Below, in pieces: positions 1-7,500 of a stretch of 29,717 nt of DNA; position 1 is the first letter of the stretch; the number at the start of each line of letters is the position of its first letter. Below the pieces are notes generated by a model. It was given only the letters and a program-made list of their open reading frames with translations. It ran no database searches and was not told the DNA's origin. Source of the DNA: JAVVEW01 sp032251045 (GTDB lineage: Bacteria > Pseudomonadota > Gammaproteobacteria > Methylococcales > Methylomonadaceae); NCBI GenBank assembly GCA_032251045.1, contig JAVVEW010000032.1, positions 1-29,717 on the forward strand. Reading direction: 5' to 3'. The translations under genes were made by a program, and so were the position numbers.

Positions 1-54
1 GCAAAGTATCTTTGGCGGTTTTGAGTTGATTGCAGAGTCGTATAATCAGGTCGT

Positions 55-459
55 TCATGAGTCTGATCGTTGACAAGCCAGAATGGCATCGCGCCAATCT
101 AAACCTGAGTTAACGGCTTCGCTGAAGCAGCCAACGGTTTTCTCGGCATCATCGGTGCCTGAGCACAGGTTAATGATGTTCTTCCATTCCCAGTCGCCCC
201 CTTTGCCCCAGTTGACGCGCTCAGCTCTCACCTTACTGAAGCATTGGCCCGGTTGGACAGGGTTATGAGTTCCTTTACAAAGTTGTTTGACATTTTTTGC
301 CTCCCAATTCAAGCGGTTGTCTTCCCAAGGCAGTTTACCCTGAACCTGACTAAAGCACTGGTCTTCGGCATCAGTTGCATGTGCGGAGACGGTAACAAAA
401 AGACTTGCTAGAATCATCAGGCAGGGGGCTGGCAGCGTGCTGGTGAGTTTAGGATTCAT
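55..459 (-). CDS. Small secreted protein with three Cys-Phe-Ser repeats, function unknown
   Basis: This 134-residue protein is not a family I can name. The start chosen is the ATG at 459, which has an AGGAG six bases upstream; an earlier in-frame start lacks that support. Residues 1-28 form a signal peptide with a hydrophobic core and an AHA cleavage site, so the product is predicted to be exported to the periplasm or outside. The mature part holds three imperfect repeats. Each begins with CFS followed by a Trp-containing stretch, and two of them end in LC-x-GT. Each repeat contributes two Cys, which suggests one disulfide per repeat. It lies about 280 nt downstream of the cysteine desulfurase on the same strand, probably as a separate unit. 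Any link to the encapsulin operon would be speculation. Confidence 0.7.
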   Translation of the reverse strand: MNPKLTSTLPAPCLMILASLFVTVSAHATDAEDQCFSQVQGKLPWEDNRLNWEAKNVKQLCKGTHNPVQPGQCFSKVRAERVNWGKGGDWEWKNIINLCSGTDDAEKTVGCFSEAVNSGLDWRDAILACQRSDS

Positions 460-697
460 GCGTGGCTCCTGGTTGAAAAAACACGGCAAAGTGACCGCGA
501 TTGAAGGTTATCAAGCTGATTGCGGTTGGCAATGACCAGCCTGCAACAACTTTGTTTTCTGAACGCTGCTGCCTGATGCAAAAATCAGCGATGTTTGGAT
601 AGGGATTTAGATTTTGCCAACTTGTGATGATAGTCAGCTACGGTGGTGTATTAGGCTTTAGCGGCCATCAGTTGGACGGTGATGGTGAAAGAGGCTG

Positions 698-732
698 TTG
701 GCGTTGAGCGCGTCCTTGTGCTCAATCGCCAA
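698..732 (-). terminator. Candidate terminator after the encapsulin operon
   Basis: A 12-bp stem with one bulged base (TTGGCGTTGAGC against GCTCAA-T-CGCCAA) and a 10-nt loop lies 10 nt beyond the cysteine desulfurase stop codon. On the minus strand it is followed by a pyrimidine-rich CCTCTTTC stretch rather than a clean U-run, so termination may be imperfect. The rest of the 280-nt gap down to the small secreted gene shows nothing else I can support. Confidence 0.45.
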
Positions 733-742
733 AGCGGAGCTG

Positions 743-2377
743 TTACCCGCGCCGTTCGCCACGGCTCAGGCTGTGCAGAATATCGACCAGTAAGTCAATT
801 TCCTGATAGGTGTTATAAAACGCCAATGACGGTCTGACCGTGGATTCCAGCCCAAACCGACGCAGAATCGGCTGGGCGCAGTGATGACCCGTGCGCACGG
901 CAATACCTTCCTGATTCAGCGCCTGACCGACGGCGTTGTTGTCATGGCCTTTGAGCACGAATGACAACACGCTGGTTTTATCGGGTGCAGTGCCAATCAG
1001 GCGTAGCCCGGGAATAGCCTGAAGTGCTTCGGTGGCGTAGGCCAACAGCTCGTGCTCGTAAGCGGCGACATTGACCAGGCCGATGCCGCTCAGGTATTCC
1101 AGCGCCGCGCCCAGGCCCACGGCATCGGCGATATTGCCGGTACCGGCCTCGAATTTGGCCGGGGCTGGTTGGTAAATAATCCGATCAAAACGTACATCTT
1201 CGATCATATTGCCGCCGCCTTGCCAGGGTGGCAACGCCTCCAGCAAGTCGGCCTTGCCATAGAGCACGCCGATGCCGGTGGGGCCGTAGATTTTATGACC
1301 GGAAAACACTAGAAAATCGACATCCAGCGCACTGACATCCAGTGGTAGATGCGATACCGATTGCGCCGCGTCCAACAGCACTTTCGCGCCGGCCCGATGC
1401 GCCAGTTCGATGATTTCCTGGGCCGGGGTAATGGTGCCCAGAGCATTGGCGACATGAGTGAACGACACCAGTCGGGTGCGGTGGCTTAACAGCTTCTGGT
1501 ATTCACTCAAGATCACTTGTCCGCTGTCATCGACCGGAATCACTTTCAGCACCGCGCCAGTTTCATCGCATAATTGCTTCCAGGGCACGATATTGGCGTG
1601 ATGCTCCAGATAACTGATGATAATTTCGTCACCGGCCCTGATCTGTTGGCGGCCAAACGTCTGCGCCACCAGATTGATCGCTTCGGTGGTGCCACGCACA
1701 AAGACAATTTCATCCACCGACGAGGCGTGTAGAAAATCGGCGACGATTTGCCGCGCTTTTTCATAGGCATCGGTGGCCCGCGCCGCCAGTTCATGCGCGG
1801 CGCGGTGGATGTTGGAATTTTCGTGGGCATAAAACGTGGCGATGCGCTGGATTACCGCGTTCGGTTTGTGCGTGGTGGCGGCGTTGTCAAACCAGACCAA
1901 CGGTTTGCCGTTGACCGTTTCCTTGAGAATCGGAAAATCACCGCGCACCGCCTGAATGTCAAACGGTGCGGCTTTAGCCACACTTTGCTGAGCATCGATT
2001 GACGCGAAACCTGGCGCGGCTTCGGTCAAAAAATAGTAGGCATCGCTCACGCTGACCGGGTGTGGTGTCAGTGATTCCTTGAATTGCGCGAATCCCGGCA
2101 GACCGGGTGTGCTGGGCAGCGCAAAACGCTGTGCTGCGCTATCGCCGCTGGCCGCCGACACCGGTGTTTCGGCGACGCTGGCTTGCAACTGTTTACGCAA
2201 GCCGGCATCCAGCGGAAAGGTATCGGTATTGCGCGTGGCTGGCTGTTCCGTATCCGGGGCAGGCGCGGCCTCATGAGTCAATTCACCATACAGCGCATTG
2301 GCCCACAGGGTTAGCGTTTTGGCATCCGGCAGACCCAGCGCCTCGGGACTGCCGAACGCTTGCTCAGACGTAGTCAT
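743..2377 (-). CDS. SufS-like cysteine desulfurase with N-terminal encapsulin-targeting extension
   Basis: This is a PLP-dependent group II cysteine desulfurase that takes sulfur from L-cysteine as a persulfide, releasing alanine. The catalytic domain runs from about residue 139 (FDIQAVRGDFPIL) to the end. It contains EHHANIVPW near 258, DAAQSVSH near 336, the PLP lysine K362 in FSGHKIYG, and the persulfide cysteine C500 in RTGHHCAQP. The first ~138 residues are Ala/Pro/Thr-rich and low in order. They carry short amphipathic patches (LPDAKTLTLWANALYGE at 16-32; SDAYYFL at 111-117), unlike housekeeping SufS. Family 2A encapsulin cargo is known to carry such a disordered loading domain. The ATG at 2377 overlaps the encapsulin stop by 14 nt, suggesting translational coupling; no clear Shine-Dalgarno precedes it. 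Cargo status is inferred from the neighbour and the extension; the enzyme family is secure. Confidence 0.93.
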   Translation of the reverse strand: MTTSEQAFGSPEALGLPDAKTLTLWANALYGELTHEAAPAPDTEQPATRNTDTFPLDAGLRKQLQASVAETPVSAASGDSAAQRFALPSTPGLPGFAQFKESLTPHPVSVSDAYYFLTEAAPGFASIDAQQSVAKAAPFDIQAVRGDFPILKETVNGKPLVWFDNAATTHKPNAVIQRIATFYAHENSNIHRAAHELAARATDAYEKARQIVADFLHASSVDEIVFVRGTTEAINLVAQTFGRQQIRAGDEIIISYLEHHANIVPWKQLCDETGAVLKVIPVDDSGQVILSEYQKLLSHRTRLVSFTHVANALGTITPAQEIIELAHRAGAKVLLDAAQSVSHLPLDVSALDVDFLVFSGHKIYGPTGIGVLYGKADLLEALPPWQGGGNMIEDVRFDRIIYQPAPAKFEAGTGNIADAVGLGAALEYLSGIGLVNVAAYEHELLAYATEALQAIPGLRLIGTAPDKTSVLSFVLKGHDNNAVGQALNQEGIAVRTGHHCAQPILRRFGLESTVRPSLAFYNTYQEIDLLVDILHSLSRGERRG

Positions 2378-3281
2378 AGTATTGATCCACGGCCACGTTT
2401 TCCAGCACCGCAATGGCATCGTCGGTCAACACCGCCAGCGAGCAGTACAGGGAAACCAGATACGAGGCGATGGCTTTGTGGTTGATGCCCATGAACCGAA
2501 CCGACAAGCCCATGCTCAATTCATCGACCAGGTTGGGTTGATAGAGGCCGACCACGCCCTGGCGTTTTTCGCCGGTACGCAGCAACAGAATGTTGGTTGT
2601 TTCGTTCTCGACCTTCAGTTTGTCGGTGGGAATCAACGGCAGGCCGCGCCAGGTGATAAACTGGGAACCGAACAGATTGACCGTGGGCGGCGGTGTGCCA
2701 CGGCGAGTGGCTTCGCGGCCAAATGCGGCGATAGCGCGTGGATGCGCCAGAAAGAAACCTGGCTCTTTCCAGACCTTGGCGATCAATTCATCCAGATCAT
2801 CCGGTGTTGGCGCGCCTTTGCGCGTTTTGATTTTCTGGCTTGCTGCGACATTGTTCAGCAAACCGTATTCGGTGTTGTTGATCAGCTCACTTTCCTGGCG
2901 CTCTTTGACCGTTTCGATGGTCAGACGCAACTGTTCGTGAATCTGATCGTGCGGGCTGCTGTACAAATCGGCCACCCGGGTGTGCACGTCGAGCACGGTA
3001 TTGACCGCGTTCAGGCGGTATTCCCGGCCCCATTCTTCGTAATCGACATAGGTTTGCGGCAGCACTTTTTCATCCAGACTGGAACAATCCACCGCGATGC
3101 TGGTTTCTTTCTTGACTTTGTTGACCCGGTAAATACCTGCCTCCACCGGCACCCAGGGCAACAGCCTGACCAGCCAGCGCGGCGAGATATTGTCCATCAT
3201 CGGGACGGTTTTGGTCGCATTCGATAAGGTGCGGGCGGCGACATCGCCGAGTGCGGTATGGGCTTGATGAATATCGGACAT
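2364..3281 (-). CDS. Family 2A encapsulin shell protein (SrpI-like)
   Basis: This 305-residue protein matches the SrpI-type family 2A encapsulins, HK97-fold proteins that self-assemble into an icosahedral shell. Recognisable stretches are the N-arm region with MMDNISPRWLVRLLPWVPVEAG, the DYEEWGREYRL and VADLYSSPHDQI segments, the KTRKGAPTPDDLDELI segment, the FITWRGLPLIPTDKL beta region and the QGVVGLYQ stretch. Its size is normal for family 2A, and there is no inserted cyclic-nucleotide-binding domain, so it is not family 2B. The ATG at 3281 has an AGGAG five bases upstream; an upstream in-frame extension is discarded. It is followed directly by the desulfurase gene (14-nt overlap) and preceded at 37 nt by serine acetyltransferase, the classic family 2A context. 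Published family 2A shells encapsulate cysteine desulfurase and have been tied to sulfur starvation or elemental sulfur storage. Confidence 0.93.
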   Translation of the reverse strand: MSDIHQAHTALGDVAARTLSNATKTVPMMDNISPRWLVRLLPWVPVEAGIYRVNKVKKETSIAVDCSSLDEKVLPQTYVDYEEWGREYRLNAVNTVLDVHTRVADLYSSPHDQIHEQLRLTIETVKERQESELINNTEYGLLNNVAASQKIKTRKGAPTPDDLDELIAKVWKEPGFFLAHPRAIAAFGREATRRGTPPPTVNLFGSQFITWRGLPLIPTDKLKVENETTNILLLRTGEKRQGVVGLYQPNLVDELSMGLSVRFMGINHKAIASYLVSLYCSLAVLTDDAIAVLENVAVDQYYDYV

Positions 3282-3318
3282 GGTAACTCCTGGTGATAAT
3301 GTAAGTATTAAGTTGCGT

Positions 3319-4218
3319 TTATTGCGTTTGGGTAATAACACTGCCGGGCGGGATCGATTCGGTCAGCCAGACGTTGCCGCCGATCACCGAACCTTTGCCC
3401 AGCGTTATGCGGCCGAGAATGGTGGCACCGGCGTAAATCACTACGTCGTCCTCGACCACGGGGTGACGCTGATTGCCTTTGACCAGGCTGCCGTCGGCGT
3501 TTTTCGGAAAGCGTTTCGCGCCCAGGGTCACCGCCTGGTAAACCCTAACATGGCGACCGATCACGGCAGTTTCGCCGATCACCACGCCGGTGCCGTGATC
3601 GATGAAAAAATTCTCGCCAATGGTCGCGCCGGGATGAAGGTCGATGCCGGTGGCCGAATGCGCCAGCTCGGCGATAATCCTGGCCGACAATGGCGCCCCC
3701 AGTCGGTACAACGGATGTGCCAGCCGGTGGTGAATCATCGCCAGAATGCCGGGATAGCAGACCAGTACCTCGTCCGGCGTTTGCGCCGCCGGATCGCCTT
3801 CGTAAGCGGCTTGAATATCGGTATCCAGCAAGCGCCGGATCGCTGGCAGCTGGCCAAGAAATGCACGCACCATCAAATCGGCACGCTCTTCCGCCTGGCC
3901 AATACCGGCGAAGCTGAGTTCGCGGCGGATTTGCCTGGCTAAGGCCCGAGCCTGAACATCCAGCGTATGCGCGACGAAGGCATCCAGTCCCTCATCGGTC
4001 AAATCAGGCGGCCCCAATCGATTGGGAAACAAGGCCGCGCTGATGCCTTCTACCACCTGCGCCAGAATCTTGCGCGAAGGCAATTTAGGTGGATGATCCA
4101 GGCGCTGGCGGGCGATCAACGATTCCACGCGCACAGCGCGTAAATCGGCGACGATGTTCTGAATGCCAAAACCTAAATTGTCTAAATCAGGAGGGAATTT
4201 TTGTGAGACCTTGGACAT
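3319..4218 (-). CDS. Serine O-acetyltransferase (SrpH/EpsC type)
   Basis: The enzyme makes O-acetylserine from serine and acetyl-CoA, the committed step to cysteine. This 299-residue form is the longer SrpH/EpsC-like kind. It has an alpha-helical N-terminal half (to about residue 185) and a C-terminal left-handed beta-helix of hexapeptide repeats from about 190 (SATGIDLHPGATIGENFFID, then HGTGVVIGE). H195 and H208 lie in the conserved active-site segments. The ATG at 4218 is preferred because GAAGG lies eight bases upstream; the alternative TTG at 4233 abuts the terminator T-run and has no ribosome site. It is the first structural gene of the encapsulin operon. Supplying cysteine precursor beside a cysteine-consuming desulfurase fits a sulfur-storage module. 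A strong terminator hairpin and a Cys-codon leader lie just upstream, so expression is probably set by attenuation. Confidence 0.92.
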   Translation of the reverse strand: MSKVSQKFPPDLDNLGFGIQNIVADLRAVRVESLIARQRLDHPPKLPSRKILAQVVEGISAALFPNRLGPPDLTDEGLDAFVAHTLDVQARALARQIRRELSFAGIGQAEERADLMVRAFLGQLPAIRRLLDTDIQAAYEGDPAAQTPDEVLVCYPGILAMIHHRLAHPLYRLGAPLSARIIAELAHSATGIDLHPGATIGENFFIDHGTGVVIGETAVIGRHVRVYQAVTLGAKRFPKNADGSLVKGNQRHPVVEDDVVIYAGATILGRITLGKGSVIGGNVWLTESIPPGSVITQTQ

Positions 4219-4238
4219 AAATACAACCTTCAAGGCAT

Positions 4239-4287
4239 AAAAAAAGCCAGGCAGCGTGCGATGTTGTTATCACACGCTGCCTGGCTT
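4239..4287 (-). terminator. Intrinsic terminator in the 5' leader of the serine acetyltransferase
   Basis: A perfect 15-bp GC-rich stem (4273-4287 paired with 4244-4258, AAGCCAGGCAGCGTG type) with a 14-nt loop is followed on the minus strand by seven T (4245-4239). It is a textbook Rho-independent terminator. It stands only about 20 nt before the acetyltransferase ATG and downstream of a short leader reading frame. The gene on the other side is divergent, so there is no ordinary minus-strand gene for it to terminate. That makes an attenuator, or the end of a small RNA, the likely role. Confidence 0.85.
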
Positions 4288-4318
4288 CCAGTTGACCGGT
4301 TAGCCGAGTTGCTTGCTA

Positions 4319-4396
4319 TTAGGCTAGCAAAAGGGTTAAACCTTTGCAAGCACAAAGGCGGTGCCACACAGCTTCGCAGAGACTGCTATTATCCAT
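4319..4396 (-). CDS. Cys-rich leader peptide (25 aa) upstream of the encapsulin operon
   Basis: This short reading frame starts with ATG at 4396 and ends with TAA at 4319. A TTAAGG Shine-Dalgarno lies seven bases before the ATG. Of 25 residues, three are Cys (codons 7, 15 and 17, the last two one codon apart) and two are adjacent Ser (codons 4 and 5), a composition very unlikely by chance in so short a frame. It lies 100 nt upstream of serine acetyltransferase, with an intrinsic terminator in between. That is the arrangement of amino-acid operon leader peptides, where scarcity of the charged tRNA stalls the ribosome. Cysteine would then be the sensed amino acid. The peptide itself probably has no function. 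Confidence 0.62.
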   Translation of the reverse strand: MDNSSLCEAVWHRLCACKGLTLLLA

Positions 4397-4512
4397 GCCA
4401 CGGCCTTAACGTCTTAAATCGATGCCGATATGGCTAGTCGTTCCCCGTTTTTTTCATCCGCTTCGCCATGATGCAACGTACCCAGGCCCTGATCACATTT
4501 GAGGAGATTGTC

Positions 4513-7500
4513 ATGCGCATTTTCTGGATAGCTTTACTAGGACTGGTATTCACCATCGCCGAAGGCAGCGCGGTGCCTGTGATTCCAGAACCTCTCAAGC
4601 CCTGGGTGGATTGGGTGCTGGCCGAACAGCCTGACGCCGCCTGCCCTTTTCTCAACTCAAACTGGGCTGACAAACACTGTGTCTGGCCAGGCCAGTTGAA
4701 CCTGGACTTGACCGCCAAGGGCGGGACGTGGTCGCTTGAGGTACACAGCTTCAAAGATAACCATCCGCTACAGCTACCCGGTGATAAAACATGGTGGCCG
4801 CAATCGGTCAAGCTGGACGGTCAACCCTGGCCGGTGCTCAGCCAACACCAACGTCCGGTACTTTACGCTCCCCCAGGCAAACACCGAATCACCGGCACGC
4901 TGCTGTGGCAACGGCTGCCCGATGCCTTGCTTTTACCCGAACACCATGGCTTGTTGCGCTTGCGTCTGGCAGGGGCGGATGTGACCGAACCTATCATCAA
5001 ACAAGGCCGGTTGTGGCTGGGAACGCGCCCGAACACCCAGCCCAGCGATCAAGACCGGTTGCGCCTTCAAGTCTTCCGGCGTGTTCTACAGGGCATTCCC
5101 AACCAACTGGAAACCCGCTTGCAGCTGTCGGTGGGCGGCAGTACACGGCTGCTCAGCCTGACCGGCATACTGCCGGAAGGCGCCACCGTGCAGACGGTAC
5201 AGAGCCCACTACCGACACGCTGGCGGCAAGACAACGCTACCTTGGCCATTGAACTGAAACCGGGACAATGGCCGGTGACTGTCAATGCCCGGTTGAACGG
5301 GCCATTGACCGCCGTGCCCGCGCCAAACCTTGCCCAAGCCTTTTGGCCTGACAGTGAACTATGGGCTTATCAAGCCGATGCGGCCTTGCCGGCACTCACC
5401 GTGACCGGCGTGCCCAGTATCGACCCCAGCCAAACCGCATTGCCCAAAGCGTGGCATTCATTGCCTGCCTATCAAGTGCGCCCTGGTGATACGCTGACAT
5501 TTCGCCCTCGCCTCGGACAACGACAACCAACGCAACAACAACTGCGTTTGCAACGCGACTTATGGCTGGATTTTTCCGGGCCGGGTATGACGATAGTAGA
5601 TCATATTGATGGTGTCGTGGACACACCCAGTCGCTTGCATGTCTGGCCTGAGCTGGCGTTAGGGCGGGTGCTGATTAACGGCCAGCCACGCTTGCTGACC
5701 TTCTCGGAACGGGACGAGCCAGGCGTCGCCTTACGCAAGCCTGATGTCTCTCTGACTGCCCATGCCCGCGCCACCGGCATCGACGCGCCACTGCCGGTGA
5801 GCGGCTGGCAAACAGCACTGGATACGGTGCGCTGGACGGTACACCTGCCGCCCGGTTGGCAGCTTTTGGCGGCGACGGGCGTGGATCATGCGCCATCCAC
5901 CTGGCTGGCGCGCTGGACCTTGCTGGAGGTGTTTTTATGGCTGGTCAGCGTGCTGGCTGTGGCCAAACTGTGGCGGCCGGGTGTCGCCGTGCTGGCGGGT
6001 GTTACCTGGCTATTGGTGTGGCAGGACAATACTGCACTGGCCGATATCTGGCTGTTGTGGCTGGCAGTCGCTGCCCTGTTGAAAGTGCTGCCCAGTGGCC
6101 GTTTATACCAGAGCGTGCGCCTGGGCTTTGGCATGTGCAGTGCCGCTTTATTAGCGTTGCTGGTGCCGTTGTTGTATCAGTTGGCATTGACCGGCTGGTA
6201 TCCACAGTTGACGCCAATCACTTTTGCTACGCCGGTCACCGCTGATGCCGCACCGATGACCTTGCAGGCCGAGGCCAGCCGAGCCATGCCAAGAACCCTG
6301 GTGCGTTCGAAAAGTGTCGCCGCGTTCGTGCCCGAGACCCAAGACTTAGCGCTGGAGCTTGATCCTAACGCCAAAGTGCAAACCGGGCCGGGCATTCCGG
6401 AATGGCGGGGGCAACAACATCATTTACGCTGGCAAGGACGGGTTACCCCGGAACAAACGTTTCGTTTATGGCTGCTCACGCCGATACAAACCCGCCTGCT
6501 GAAAACATTGACCTTTATCCTGCTGCTTTTGACCGGCTGGCGACTGGCAGGCGGCATGCGCCCGTGGTTACGCGGCCCGGCGGCATCCTTGGCGTTGGTG
6601 TTTGTGCTCTTGGGCAGCTTCAGCCCGATGCACTCGGCCTGGGCCGATTTTCCCGAACGCGACTTGCTCAAGGACTTACAACAACGCCTGACCCAACCGC
6701 CCGACTGTTTGCCGCAATGCGTCACCATCAGTCACATGACCGGTGCCGTCGATGCCAAACAGCTCGATCTGCAACTGGAGATTGCCGTGGGCAGCGCTGT
6801 GGCCGTGCCATTGCCGGTCGATGGCGTCCGGTTTCCGCAAACGGTTACCGTCAACGGTCAACAAAGCGCCGCACTGACGCGGGTTAAAGAGACCTTGTAC
6901 CTGGCATTGCCACCGGGCGTGCATCAAGTGCGCTTAACCGGGTCAGTTGCAGGGCTGGATAACCTGACCTTGGCCTGGCCAATCGCGCCGAGGTACAGTG
7001 AATTCAGCAGTCAGGGCTGGAAGGTGTCCGGACTGAATACGCAAGGACAGATTCAAGACGCATTGCGTTTGACCCGCCAACGTAACGCCGCCGCCCCGAC
7101 CAGCGAGTGGGCGGCCAGCGACATCGCCCCTTTTGCCCGCTTGCACAGGACGTTGATTCTGGATCAGGATACCTGGATGCTGCATACCGACATCACCCGC
7201 GTATCGTCCAACCCGCAAGCACTGATGCTGCGCTGGCCGTTACTGCCGGGCGAGTCCGTTTTGGATGCCCAGGCCGTGATCGATCAGCATCAGGTGGCCG
7301 TGACCTTGCCGTCTGGCGTGACGCATTTGTCGATACGCTCGACATTAAACCCACGTTCCACACTGGTGTTGACCGCAGCGGACAATATGCCCTATACCGA
7401 GCGCTGGCAAGTGAACGTCGCTCCCATGTGGCATCTGGAGCATCAAGGCATCAAGCCCATTTATCGCACCACACAACAAACAGCGTCGTTAGCGTGGTGG

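Larger units (their letters stand above)
4239..4405 (-). promoter_or_regulatory. Candidate cysteine attenuator leader of the encapsulin operon
   Basis: Between the leader-peptide ribosome site and the acetyltransferase, the minus-strand transcript can form a series of competing hairpins. Hairpin A (4341-4358, CCTTTG/CAAAGG) contains Cys codons 15 and 17 of the leader peptide. Hairpin B (4313-4330, TTGCTA/TAGCAA) has the leader stop codon in its loop. An alternative pairing joins 4322-4326 with 4301-4305 (TAGCC/GGCTA). Hairpin C (4283-4305, GGCT-CCGG against CTGG-AGCC) uses the first five bases of the terminator stem. B excludes the alternative, the alternative excludes C, and C partly excludes the terminator. 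C is far weaker than the terminator, so the switching logic cannot be settled by eye. No convincing promoter was found upstream. Confidence 0.55.

Noticed and set aside
2298..3227. A 309-codon plus-strand frame opposite the encapsulin and desulfurase genes
   Set aside because: Codon shadow of two securely identified genes; the composition is rich in His, Arg and Gln with no recognisable domain.
3280..3942. A long plus-strand frame opposite the serine acetyltransferase
   Set aside because: It is a shadow of the high-GC coding strand, with no family features and no ribosome site; the opposite strand encodes a clear enzyme.
4388..4416. A promoter-like pair TTAAGA and GATAAT on the minus strand before the acetyltransferase leader
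   Set aside because: The -10-like box falls inside the leader peptide frame (codons 2-3), and using it would remove the well-supported ribosome site and ATG. It is kept as the main rival to the attenuator model.
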